Source: an uncultured Chitinophagaceae bacterium
GTDB lineage: Bacteria; Bacteroidota; Bacteroidia; Chitinophagales; Chitinophagaceae
Direction: 5' to 3'
NCBI GenBank assembly: GCA_936908745.1
Contig: CAKZFX010000009.1
Span: forward strand, 248,001 to 312,000
DNA length: 64,000 nucleotides
A program made the position numbers and the translations under genes. Shown piece by piece: positions 9,823 through 17,743 of this stretch (within the stretch, counting starts at the first letter, position 1; every line of letters starts with the position of its first letter). A model generated the notes under the pieces. The model did not search any database. It was not told the DNA's origin and saw nothing but the letters and a program-made list of their open reading frames with translations.

Positions 9823-10197
9823 TTAAGCGATCTCAACATCAGCACCTGCTTCTTTCAGCTTAGCTGCGATATCTTCAGCTTCTGCTTTAGAAACACCTTC
9901 TTTTACATTCTTAGGTGCACCGTCAACGAGGTCTTTCGCTTCTTTCAGACCCAAACCAGTCAAATCTTTAACGATTTTAACTACGTTCAGTTTAGAAGCA
10001 CCACCGTTTTTCAATACAACGTTGAATGCAGTTTTTTCTTCAGCAGCAGCGGCACCACCACCGTCGCCAGCAGCCATTACTACTGCAGCTGCAGCTGGTT
10101 CGATACCATACTCTGATTTTAAGAAATCAGCTAATTCCTGAACTTCTTTTACTGTTAAGCCTACCAGGCTTTCTGCTAATGCTTTTACGTCTGCCAT
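9823..10197 (-). CDS. rplL: 50S ribosomal protein bL12 (L7/L12)
   Basis: 124 residues, the usual length. The N-terminal dimerisation helix (MADVKALAESLVGLTVKEVQ) is followed by an Ala/Gly-rich hinge (about residues 35-52) and the C-terminal factor-binding domain with GLGLKEAKDLVDGAPK. It forms the multimeric stalk that recruits elongation factors. Last gene of the rplK-rplA-rplJ-rplL unit, separated from rplJ by 146 nt containing a heptad array. Confidence 0.98.
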   Translation of the reverse strand: MADVKALAESLVGLTVKEVQELADFLKSEYGIEPAAAAVVMAAGDGGGAAAAEEKTAFNVVLKNGGASKLNVVKIVKDLTGLGLKEAKDLVDGAPKNVKEGVSKAEAEDIAAKLKEAGADVEIA

Positions 10198-10293
10198 TTG
10201 TTTGAATTTTTCCCGCCTTCATTTCCCGAATGGAATCCGGCGGAGTTATTAAAAAAATTGCCTTTGTTAACCCACAGGCCTGGGTGTATTCAA

Positions 10294-10343
10294 TATGCAA
10301 TAGACAATTTGCTTATTGCTTATTGTCTATTGTCAATTGCTAA
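10294..10343. repeat. Heptanucleotide array that switches orientation and forms a hairpin
   Basis: Exactly in 7-nt register: TATGCAA, TAGACAA, (one T), TTGCTTA, TTGCTTA, TTGTCTA, TTGTCAA, TTGCTAA. The last unit ends at the base before the rplJ stop codon. Because units on the right are reverse complements of units on the left, CAATAGACAAT (10298-10308) pairs with ATTGTCTATTG (10322-10332), an 11-bp stem in the rplJ-rplL mRNA. Confidence 0.7.
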
Positions 10344-10883
10344 TTACTCAGCGGCTGCCGGCGTAGCTTCTGCTTCAGTTGCGCCACCTGCTTTTTGCTC
10401 GTGATGGTGCAATAATGCAGCCAGTACACGTTTAGCAGGCGATTGCAACAAGCCGATTACTTCACCGATCAACTCATCTTTCGTTTTGATCTGCGTCAGG
10501 GCTTTCAGGTTGTTGTCACCCATGTATACATCGCCATTGATGAAAGCTGCTTTCAATACAGGTTTTTCACCATTGCTTTGTTTACGGAAAGAACTGATGA
10601 TCAAAGCTGGTTCTTTTGGATTTTCAGAGAACATCAGGGCTGTCACTTTATTCAGTGATTCGTACACACCTGCATATTTTTCTGAATCCAATGATTCGAG
10701 GGCTTTTTTAATCAATGTATTTTTAGCCACTTTCATTTCCACTTGTTTGCTAAAGCATGCACGGCGCAATTTGCCCACCTGCTCAACAGACAGTGATTCT
10801 GTATCGGCAACATAGAAGTTGTTATACTGAGAGAACTTGCCTTTCAGCACTTCTATTACTTCGTTTTTTTGATCTTTTGTCAT
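10344..10883 (-). CDS. rplJ: 50S ribosomal protein uL10
   Basis: 179 residues, the stalk base protein that anchors bL12 dimers to 23S rRNA. The N-terminal MTKDQKNEVIEVLKGKF and the YVADTESLSVEQVGKLRR segment are typical of uL10. The C-terminus is Ala/Glu-rich, as expected for the bL12-binding helix. Gap to rplA is 27 nt, too short for a separate uL10 autoregulatory leader of the kind known in other phyla. Confidence 0.97.
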   Translation of the reverse strand: MTKDQKNEVIEVLKGKFSQYNNFYVADTESLSVEQVGKLRRACFSKQVEMKVAKNTLIKKALESLDSEKYAGVYESLNKVTALMFSENPKEPALIISSFRKQSNGEKPVLKAAFINGDVYMGDNNLKALTQIKTKDELIGEVIGLLQSPAKRVLAALLHHHEQKAGGATEAEATPAAAE

Positions 10884-10910
10884 GATAAAGAGTTTAAATC
10901 ACTTTTATGA

Positions 10911-11606
10911 TTAGTGAACAAATGCTTTTGCGTCAATTGCAATACCAGGGCTCATAGAGCTGGCCATGCTGATACCTTTTACATAAGTACCTTTTGCAGA
11001 AGATGGTTTCGCTTTGATGATAGCGTTGATCAGCTCCTGGCTGTTTTCAGCGATCTTCTCAGGAGAGAAGCTCACACGGCCGATAGAAGCGTGGATGATA
11101 CCCACTTTGTCAACTTTGAAAGCGATCTTACCGCCTTTTACATCATTGATAGCATTAGCCACATCATTTGTCACTGTACCTGTTTTAGGATTGGGCATCA
11201 GGTTACGGGGACCTAACACTTTACCCAGTTTACCGATCTTAGGCATTACAGCCGGTGTAGCGATGATCACATCGATATCTACCCAGCCACCTTCGATCTT
11301 AGCAACAAATTCGTCCAGGCCAACATAGTCAGCACCGGCGCCTTTTGCTTCAGCTTCTTTATCAGGTGTGCAAAGCACTAATACTCTTTTTGTTTTACCA
11401 GTACCGTGAGGTAATGTTACTGTACCACGGATAGCCTGGTCAGCTTTTTTAGGATCCACACCCAGGCGGATGTGAATATCCACAGATGCATCAAATTTGC
11501 AGGTGGTAATGCTTTTTACCAATGCAGATGCTTCTTTTAATGAATATGTTTTGTTGCCATCCACTTTAGGATTGACAGCTTTTCTTTTTTTACTAATGAA
11601 TGCCAT
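10911..11606 (-). CDS. rplA: 50S ribosomal protein uL1
   Basis: 231 residues. It binds 23S rRNA at the L1 stalk and in other bacteria represses its own operon by binding the rplK leader. Signature segments include LGVDPKKADQAIRGTVTLPHGTGK, split here as LGVDPKKADQAIRG and TVTLPHGTGK, and the GPRNLMPNPKTGTV loop. It lies 25 nt downstream of rplK. Confidence 0.98.
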   Translation of the reverse strand: MAFISKKRKAVNPKVDGNKTYSLKEASALVKSITTCKFDASVDIHIRLGVDPKKADQAIRGTVTLPHGTGKTKRVLVLCTPDKEAEAKGAGADYVGLDEFVAKIEGGWVDIDVIIATPAVMPKIGKLGKVLGPRNLMPNPKTGTVTNDVANAINDVKGGKIAFKVDKVGIIHASIGRVSFSPEKIAENSQELINAIIKAKPSSAKGTYVKGISMASSMSPGIAIDAKAFVH

Positions 11607-11631
11607 TGTAATTCGTTTTGGGGTTCAAGAA

Positions 11632-12075
11632 TTAATTTTCCCATGGGGCTTTACCTTCCACATTGAGGCCCATGCTGCGTGCAGTACCGGCAACCATTTT
11701 CATGGCGCTTTCTACCGTAAAGCAGTTAAGGTCAGGCATTTTGTCTTCAGCGATAGCTTTTACCTGTTCCCAGTTTACTTTACCAACCTTTGCACGGTTG
11801 CTTTCCTTAGAACCTTTTTGAATTTTTGCCGCTTCCATCAGTTGAATAGCTGCAGGAGGTGTTTTGATCACAAAATCAAAACTCTTGTCAGTATAAACAG
11901 TGATTAATACAGGGAGAACTTTACCCTGTTTGTCCTGTGTTCTTGCATTGAACTGCTTACAGAATTCCATGATGTTGATACCCTTGGAACCTAAAGCCGG
12001 ACCGATCGGAGGTGCAGGATTGGCCTGGCCACCCTTGCACTGGAGCTTTACAAAGCCTGAGATTTCTTTTGCCAT
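11632..12075 (-). CDS. rplK: 50S ribosomal protein uL11
   Basis: 147 residues, GTPase-associated-centre protein. The N-terminal KLQCKGGQANPAPPIGPALG is the conserved Pro-rich linker region. First gene of the rplKAJL unit, with a promoter at 12205-12235 and a structured leader of about 120 nt. Confidence 0.98.
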   Translation of the reverse strand: MAKEISGFVKLQCKGGQANPAPPIGPALGSKGINIMEFCKQFNARTQDKQGKVLPVLITVYTDKSFDFVIKTPPAAIQLMEAAKIQKGSKESNRAKVGKVNWEQVKAIAEDKMPDLNCFTVESAMKMVAGTARSMGLNVEGKAPWEN

Positions 12076-12132
12076 TTTTAAAACTTTTTTGGTGTTAACG
12101 ACTTTTCAATCAGCTTGTTAGCTTCTTTACTG

Positions 12133-12200
12133 GGTCTCCCAATCCCGCCTGAGGCGAGACCTCTTCCTCGCTAAAAGCGAGATCAAAAGAACTAATTGGG
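12133..12200 (-). promoter_or_regulatory. Structured 5' leader of rplKAJL
   Basis: Within the predicted transcript: CTCGCT-AAA-AGCGAG (12167-12181); CGCC-TGA-GGCG (12146-12156) with flanking GGTCT/AGACC; and long-range CCCAAT (12138-12143) with ATTGGG (12195-12200) at the transcript's 5' end. Such a fold is a candidate site for uL1 autoregulation; that role is inferred from other bacteria. Confidence 0.45.
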
Positions 12201-12204
12201 GCTG

Positions 12205-12235
12205 CAAAAGTACGCCTAAATCAGCTACCAGCAAA
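12205..12235 (-). promoter_or_regulatory. Promoter of the rplKAJL operon
   Basis: The minus strand reads TTTG (12235-12232), 19 nt, then TACTTTTG (12212-12205). Both elements fit the Bacteroidota consensus. It sits immediately past the stop of the DUF5916 gene, showing that the ribosomal genes are transcribed independently of nusG. Confidence 0.7.
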
Positions 12236-12239
12236 GGTT

Positions 12240-14699
12240 TTAACTCTTTTTCTTTTTACCCCATTTCTTCATATCGAGGTAGTCAAGGAAGTAGATCACC
12301 TTCAGCGAAATGTTGTTATTATCATCCGCCTGCATGGTATTATTGAAGTTTTTGAAATAGCCATTGTTTACCATCCGGTTAAAGTCTTCAGCAGCGTTTT
12401 TCCAAACCAGGTTGATAAAGCTTCCCGGCGCATATTGCCAGGTAAACACGGCATCAATATTAAAGGCATTGTAATTCTGGTTTACATCCTGCACAAATGT
12501 ACTGTTCGGTGTCAGCTGCTTATCCAGCCCCAGCGTATAGAATTTATCATAGTCCACTTTGATCCAGTAGTGACGCACCCGGAAGTTGATATTCATCATC
12601 GGGCTGAAACTATACTTGATGTTCAGAATGTTTTCGATGTTCTTAATATCCCGTTTGCCCATCACCGGCTCACCGCTGATCGGGTCAAAACCGGCAAAAC
12701 CTGTGTTATCATTTTGCGGACGCAGGTCAAGGTTATGGCTTACTGTCAGTTTGTTGCTAAAACGGTAACGGTTGTTGATCGTAATACCATAGCGTTCGCT
12801 TTTAAACAGGCTTCTTTTTATATAAGTAACATCGCCGTAGAATGCATATTTTTTAGCGTTGTTGGTTTCAAACCATATATTATAAAAGAAGTTGGACCAG
12901 CCACGAAAAACATAACCTTCTTTCCTGGGTTCAAAGAAATCATTGTATTCCGGCTCATACCCTATCAACGCACCCACATACCACAAATTTTTCAACTGGC
13001 TGTTAGCATTGATATTAAAATTGGCCGACCGATATACTGATGGCTTCAACTGGCGGGAATAAAAACCATTTACGTTCAGGCGCATATTATTATACCACGT
13101 AGTTGGTTTATTCCAGCGATAACCCATCCATAAAGAATGATCAAATGTATTCCCAAATGTAAAATAACCGAGATCATTACTGTTGAATTTATCGTTGGTC
13201 AGTTCCTGGTACAGGTTGAAATTGAAACTGCCGCTTGTTTTTCCAAAACCGAGACTATGGCTGTAACCGCTTAATGTCTTTCCATCCGCTTTATAACCGA
13301 TCAAATTACTGCTGGCAATTTTACCGTTTACGTTCCAGGTGTTCTTCTTATCATTAAAGCTGAACAGACCCGCTGTTACATTGGCATCATAGTCTTTGCC
13401 ACTTCTCCATACATTGGTATTCACCAACGAAACACTTGAGTTGTTTTTCAGCGTCTGGTCAAGCACCAATACATTATAATTTGTCAGCGGGTCAATCATC
13501 ACTTCTCTTTCCGCTTTGGTGGTTGCATCCTGCAAAGTGGCATACCGTGTATTCGTCACCGCATTCAGCACACCGATACCCAATCCCTTCTGTGTTCTTC
13601 CCGATACTTTAGTGGCGTTGATCAGTTTGGATTCCGAAGGGTTTCTTTTCACCAGTTCATTACCGTTATTATAATCGTCCGTTGAATGCAACAGCAACGG
13701 GTCAATACCAATACGGCGGGCATAAAATAAGTTGCCCTTGCTGAACAGTTCCGTTCCTTCATTAAAGAAAGGACGGTTCTCTGTATACTTTACTTCAAAC
13801 GGCGTAAGATTGAGTACCACGTTATCACTCACCACTTGTCCAAAGTCAGGGATCAATGTAGCATCCAATGTAAACGCCTGGTTGATGCCATATTTTACAT
13901 CCATACCACCGTTCACCGATGATGTCCAGTTTTTTTCGCCCGGTTGGTTTTTAGGGAAGTGGTTTACATATGTAGAGAAATAAGGTGAGAATTGTAAACG
14001 CAATGGCGGTTTAATATTCGAGATACCCTGCCAGATACCTTCCTGTGTTAAGAAGCCATTTACATTCGGGTTGATCGGGTTCCAGGTATATTGTTGCTCT
14101 GTTTTTCTTCTTCTTCTTGTAATATTCATACCCCAGTTCTGGATATCCTTTTTACCAAAACGGATAGCGGAGTAAGGAATAAACATTTCAAAGCTCCAGC
14201 CATTTTCATGCATCACCACGCCACTTTTCCAAACGGCATTCCATGAAAAGTCTTCGCCATCATTGGTCATCTTGGCATCCCACTGCTCACCCAGCGGTGT
14301 CAGGAAATATTCAAACCCATTTTGTTTATCATAATAGGTATCGAAAATAAGACCGATATAGTCGTTGGTACCAAAACCATCACGACCGGCTAACTCAGTG
14401 GCAATGCTGTCTTTGGTTTGCTCATAGCAATGACCACCAAAATAAATCCCTTCATCATCATATAGTAAGTAGCTGACTGTTTTGTTGCCCGGTCTTTCCA
14501 CTGCGCCAACAGTCGGGCGAAATTCCACGAGGTCGGTCATCACCGGCGCATCCTTCCAGGCTTCATCATTGATAAGCCCGTCTATCTTTATAGGTTGTGT
14601 AATTCTTTTAGCGGGTAATACTTTTGGAGCGGGTATTTGTGCTGCCACAAACAAACTGCATAGCAAAAGGCCCAATAAGCCTGTAAGCTTCTTCTTCAT
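12240..14699 (-). CDS. DUF5916 outer-membrane protein with N-terminal CBM9-like domain
   Basis: 819 residues. A signal peptide (MKKKLTGLLGLLLCSLFVAAQ) is followed by a carbohydrate-binding family 9-like domain (about residues 30-220: IDGLINDEAWKDAP, YLLYDDEGIYFGGHCYE). The long C-terminal region is rich in alternating aromatic/polar strands typical of an outer-membrane beta barrel, ending in a basic tail. This architecture matches the DUF5916 family, widespread in Bacteroidota and of unknown function. It lies between nusG and rplK, where the canonical ribosomal/RNAP locus has no such gene. Confidence 0.85.
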   Translation of the reverse strand: MKKKLTGLLGLLLCSLFVAAQIPAPKVLPAKRITQPIKIDGLINDEAWKDAPVMTDLVEFRPTVGAVERPGNKTVSYLLYDDEGIYFGGHCYEQTKDSIATELAGRDGFGTNDYIGLIFDTYYDKQNGFEYFLTPLGEQWDAKMTNDGEDFSWNAVWKSGVVMHENGWSFEMFIPYSAIRFGKKDIQNWGMNITRRRRKTEQQYTWNPINPNVNGFLTQEGIWQGISNIKPPLRLQFSPYFSTYVNHFPKNQPGEKNWTSSVNGGMDVKYGINQAFTLDATLIPDFGQVVSDNVVLNLTPFEVKYTENRPFFNEGTELFSKGNLFYARRIGIDPLLLHSTDDYNNGNELVKRNPSESKLINATKVSGRTQKGLGIGVLNAVTNTRYATLQDATTKAEREVMIDPLTNYNVLVLDQTLKNNSSVSLVNTNVWRSGKDYDANVTAGLFSFNDKKNTWNVNGKIASSNLIGYKADGKTLSGYSHSLGFGKTSGSFNFNLYQELTNDKFNSNDLGYFTFGNTFDHSLWMGYRWNKPTTWYNNMRLNVNGFYSRQLKPSVYRSANFNINANSQLKNLWYVGALIGYEPEYNDFFEPRKEGYVFRGWSNFFYNIWFETNNAKKYAFYGDVTYIKRSLFKSERYGITINNRYRFSNKLTVSHNLDLRPQNDNTGFAGFDPISGEPVMGKRDIKNIENILNIKYSFSPMMNINFRVRHYWIKVDYDKFYTLGLDKQLTPNSTFVQDVNQNYNAFNIDAVFTWQYAPGSFINLVWKNAAEDFNRMVNNGYFKNFNNTMQADDNNNISLKVIYFLDYLDMKKWGKKKKS

Positions 14700-14973
14700 A
14701 TCGTTGGCTGGTGTGGTTAGTGATTTTTCAAAATAAAAAACACCATTACGAAGATATACGTACGGGAAAAGGAAATGTTACCGCTTATCACAACATTTAT
14801 TTAGAATTATTTCTTTGGGATGTCTTTAACAAATGGAGGTACTGTTATCAAATTATTCCTGTTGTTGAACACGCATCCTGACCATGCAGAAGATCATGTA
14901 TTTATATGCGTTTGTCCACCCTTTATTGCAGTTGATGTAGAATGAAGATCACTAGGAATTTAGTTCCGCAGCA

Positions 14974-16638
14974 TTACTGGTTATTATCCAACCTGAATAA
15001 GATAACATTTTCGTTATACTGGTTGGGATCTTTGTAGGTATACAAAGTTTGCTTTGACAAGCTGTCCACCTGCGATCCTAACCCGATATAGCTTTGTCCT
15101 TTATTAAGGAGTGTATCATAAAGCATCACTTTTCCTGTGGCCTTGTAGTAATAATAAGGCATCTGGTATGCAACATATGGGATGTCGGGCACCGCCCCGA
15201 AATCAAAGGAAGCGACTTTCATGTCTATTTCCAGTTGCAGGTAATTAGGCTTTGTATAAAAAGTAACCGGGCCATTATTATTCGCTGTGGCCATTGCCTG
15301 CATTTGTTTATCATAGCGCAATGACATCTGATCTTTCCGCAACGGTAAAAATGTAATGGAGAAAACCAGGCGCAGCAATACGATACCGGCGCAGAAGTAT
15401 AATAGCAGGTTGGGCCGGGCTGCTTTCCAGTACAGGAAAATAAATACAGCCAGCAACACAGCGCCAACAACCACCGAAACAACCGGGACCGTTTTATAAA
15501 AAGGAAGAACGATCAACCCGGTCAGTAAGCCGGCAAACAAAATGATCAGCCAGCGAAGGATTTTATCAACCAGCTGCCGGTATTGTTCGCCCAGCAACAT
15601 CACGATGTTAGCAATGATGATCATCGCAAAAGGCAGGAACATGTATACATAGCGCATCTTCGGGTGGCCCGTAAACCAGTACGGCAAAATATTGATAAGG
15701 ATAAATAAGAAGCTAAACCGCACCAGTTGATTTTTGAATAATTCCGTACGTATCCTTTTTTGAAAAAGAAACAGCAGGAATAAAGACCAGGGCGCCAGGT
15801 TCTTTAAAAACTCAAATGGATAAGCAATGCTTTTGCGGATAAATTTCTCTGCCTGCTCGCCGATCGCTGATTTGTTAAAAGACTCCTTGAGCAGGTTGAT
15901 CAGGAAACGATTGAGGTTGCCGCCACTATTACTGTATACTAATAAGTAGCCTCCTACCGGCAATATGAAGGCTAACAATCCCAATAAGACCTGCCATTTC
16001 AACAACACCCGTATGCTTCTGTCCATAATACAAACCACCAGCAAGGTCAATCCTTCAAATAAGATAGAAGGAAAACCTTTTGTCAGGAAACCAATGGCGC
16101 ATAACAATCCCGACCAGAAATAAAGCTTTGTCCACTGCCGGGTATGATTAAAGTAAAAGATAGAGGCGATTTGCAGGTAAGCGATAAAGCCGTAGAAGAT
16201 ATCAATCTCACCACCATTGTTCAATCCCCAGAAATAAATATCAAAGCTGGTCAAAAAAAAGACGGAAGAAAGTATCGCCACCGTTACCGATGATAGTTTG
16301 CGAACGATATAAAAATTACTGATCGCCCATAGCACCATAAAGACGAGCGAAGGTAATCGTACTGCCATTTCCGATGTGCTGCCCGTAAGCCACATGCTCA
16401 ACGCCAGTATCCAGTTGTAGATCGGCGGTTTATTATAATATTCCCAGCCCATCGTGGTCGGGGCGGTGTAGTTGCCGTTTTGCAGCATTTCTATGGAAAT
16501 TAAAGCCCGGCGGGGCTCTTCCCCATTCAGCGGCAGCAATCCAAGATTGATGATCGCCGCCACGAAGTAAGCAGCGAGGAAACCAAAGAAGAGAAGCGTT
16601 TTCTGTTTATCAGTTATATGCCAGAACGTTGGTTGCAT
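14974..16638 (-). CDS. ArnT/GT39-type polyprenyl-linked sugar transferase
   Basis: 554 residues with about 11-13 hydrophobic helices. Near residues 38-50 the motif GEEPRRALISIEM corresponds to the acidic-acidic-Pro-Arg motif of ArnT/PMT (GT39, GT-C fold) enzymes, and YYNKPPIYNW follows at about 70. Such enzymes transfer a sugar from a polyprenyl-phosphate donor onto lipid A or protein on the periplasmic face. Acceptor and sugar cannot be predicted. The nusG terminator separates it from nusG. No close partner gene is present, so it is probably transcribed alone. Confidence 0.8.
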   Translation of the reverse strand: MQPTFWHITDKQKTLLFFGFLAAYFVAAIINLGLLPLNGEEPRRALISIEMLQNGNYTAPTTMGWEYYNKPPIYNWILALSMWLTGSTSEMAVRLPSLVFMVLWAISNFYIVRKLSSVTVAILSSVFFLTSFDIYFWGLNNGGEIDIFYGFIAYLQIASIFYFNHTRQWTKLYFWSGLLCAIGFLTKGFPSILFEGLTLLVVCIMDRSIRVLLKWQVLLGLLAFILPVGGYLLVYSNSGGNLNRFLINLLKESFNKSAIGEQAEKFIRKSIAYPFEFLKNLAPWSLFLLFLFQKRIRTELFKNQLVRFSFLFILINILPYWFTGHPKMRYVYMFLPFAMIIIANIVMLLGEQYRQLVDKILRWLIILFAGLLTGLIVLPFYKTVPVVSVVVGAVLLAVFIFLYWKAARPNLLLYFCAGIVLLRLVFSITFLPLRKDQMSLRYDKQMQAMATANNNGPVTFYTKPNYLQLEIDMKVASFDFGAVPDIPYVAYQMPYYYYKATGKVMLYDTLLNKGQSYIGLGSQVDSLSKQTLYTYKDPNQYNENVILFRLDNNQ

Positions 16639-16656
16639 CCGGTATTCCCATTAACT

Positions 16657-16685
16657 AAAAAAGCTAACAATGATGTTAGCTTTTT
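16657..16685 (-). terminator. Terminator of the secE-nusG unit
   Basis: 11-bp perfect stem AAAAAGCTAAC/GTTAGCTTTTT (16658-16668 and 16675-16685), loop of 6 nt. On the minus strand the 3' arm ends in a T-run. It lies 23 nt after the nusG stop. Confidence 0.8.
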
Positions 16686-16707
16686 CAAATCTATTAAATA
16701 AGTGCCA

Positions 16708-17289
16708 TTAGCTCACTTTTTCCACCTGCATGTATGTCAACTCCACAGGCTGTGAACGTCCGAAGATTTTTACAGACACTTTCAGTTTTTTCTTTTCGTC
16801 ATTTACCTCTTCGATGATACCGTTGAAGTCGTTAAATGCACCTTCAATGATCTTGATGGTTTCACCTACGATGAATGGCTCGCTCATGCTCAGGCCACCC
16901 GCTTCGGCCATCTCATCCATTTTACCCAGCATCTTGTTCACCTCTGCTTTGCGAAGGGCGATCGGGTTGTCTTTTCCGAGGAAATGAATAACGTTGGTTG
17001 TATTCTTGATGATATCGCGCAGGTCATCGTTCAGTTTGCCATCAGCGATTTCGATCATTACATAGCCTGGATAGTAGTTTCTTTCGCGAACCACTTTCTT
17101 ACCGTTGGCTACTTTGTATACTTTTTCAACAGGAAGAAATACCTGCTTCACAATTTCAGTCCAGCCGCCACGTGAAATTTCCTTATCAAGATATTCTTTC
17201 ACCTTGCGTTCCTTTCCGCTAACCACCCGCAGTACAAACCATTTGGTTTCCTGCTGTGTGTTTTCTGTATTTATCGCTGTTGCCTCCAT
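16708..17289 (-). CDS. nusG: Transcription termination/antitermination factor NusG
   Basis: 193 residues. The NGN domain begins WFVLRVVSGKERKVKEYLD and includes RNYYPGYVMIEI, which contacts RNA polymerase. The C-terminal KOW domain has FIVGETIKIIEGAFNDFNGI. It modulates pausing and couples transcription to Rho or ribosomes. Six nt downstream of secE and followed by a terminator rather than rplK. Confidence 0.98.
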   Translation of the reverse strand: MEATAINTENTQQETKWFVLRVVSGKERKVKEYLDKEISRGGWTEIVKQVFLPVEKVYKVANGKKVVRERNYYPGYVMIEIADGKLNDDLRDIIKNTTNVIHFLGKDNPIALRKAEVNKMLGKMDEMAEAGGLSMSEPFIVGETIKIIEGAFNDFNGIIEEVNDEKKKLKVSVKIFGRSQPVELTYMQVEKVS

Positions 17290-17295
17290 TATTGA

Positions 17296-17490
17296 TTAAT
17301 TAAGCATTTTGTAAATCTGCTTCAATACACCACCTGCAGCAAAGTCCATCAGGGATACTAATGCAGTAATAATGAGGGTTGCGCCCAATACAATCATAGT
17401 AGATTGTTGCAACTGTGCCCATGTAGGCCAGGTTACTTTTTCTACCAGCTCTTTGTAAGAGTCGCGGAAATAATTGCCAATTTTTACCAT
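17296..17490 (-). CDS. secE: Preprotein translocase subunit SecE
   Basis: 64 residues with a single transmembrane helix (STMIVLGATLIITALVSLMD), preceded by the amphipathic segment containing ELVEKVTWPTW, the SecE signature. Essential partner of SecY in the inner membrane. Lies between tRNA-Trp and nusG, the standard bacterial context. Confidence 0.97.
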   Translation of the reverse strand: MVKIGNYFRDSYKELVEKVTWPTWAQLQQSTMIVLGATLIITALVSLMDFAAGGVLKQIYKMLN

Positions 17491-17515
17491 AACAATTAAG
17501 TTTTCAAATGATCAG

Positions 17516-17586
17516 CACGGGCACTAGGATTCGAACCCAGATCAAAGGTTTTGGAGACCCGTATGCTACCGTTGCACCATGCCCGT
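17516..17586 (-). tRNA. trnW: tRNA-Trp (CCA)
   Basis: 71 nt; acceptor ACGGGCA pairs fully with TGCCCGT, discriminator G. The anticodon loop CTCCAAA gives CCA, and the T-loop GTTCGAATC is present. It sits between tuf and secE, its usual place. Confidence 0.95.
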
Positions 17587-17597
17587 AAAATGACCTC

Positions 17598-17605
17598 CAA
17601 AACTA
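17598..17605 (-). promoter_or_regulatory. Candidate -7 box for trnW-secE-nusG
   Basis: The minus strand reads TAGTTTTG, an exact TAnnTTTG match 12 nt before the tRNA 5' end, so a transcript would begin only a few nt upstream of the tRNA. No convincing -33 element is seen. Confidence 0.4.
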
Positions 17606-17655
17606 TCTCTTTTGGAAACGCTATTGAAGGTCAATATGTTATAGAACTTTTAAAG

Positions 17656-17694
17656 AACAAAGTACCTGAGGCTTCATACCAAAGGTACTTTGTT
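17656..17694 (-). terminator. Long palindrome downstream of tuf, likely terminator
   Basis: 12-bp perfect stem AACAAAGTACCT/AGGTACTTTGTT (17656-17667 and 17683-17694), 15-nt loop. On the minus strand it is followed by CTTTAAAAG, a weak T-tract. It lies 49 nt after the tuf stop. A processing or attenuation role is possible instead. Confidence 0.5.
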
Positions 17695-17743
17695 ATATTC
17701 AAGCTTCCTAAAATCCCCTTTTACAAGGATTCAAGAGCTATTC

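Noticed and set aside
14700..14973. Hidden small gene or RNA between the DUF5916 and GT39-type genes
   Set aside because: No open frame with a credible start, no tRNA-like fold, and no convincing promoter or terminator seen.
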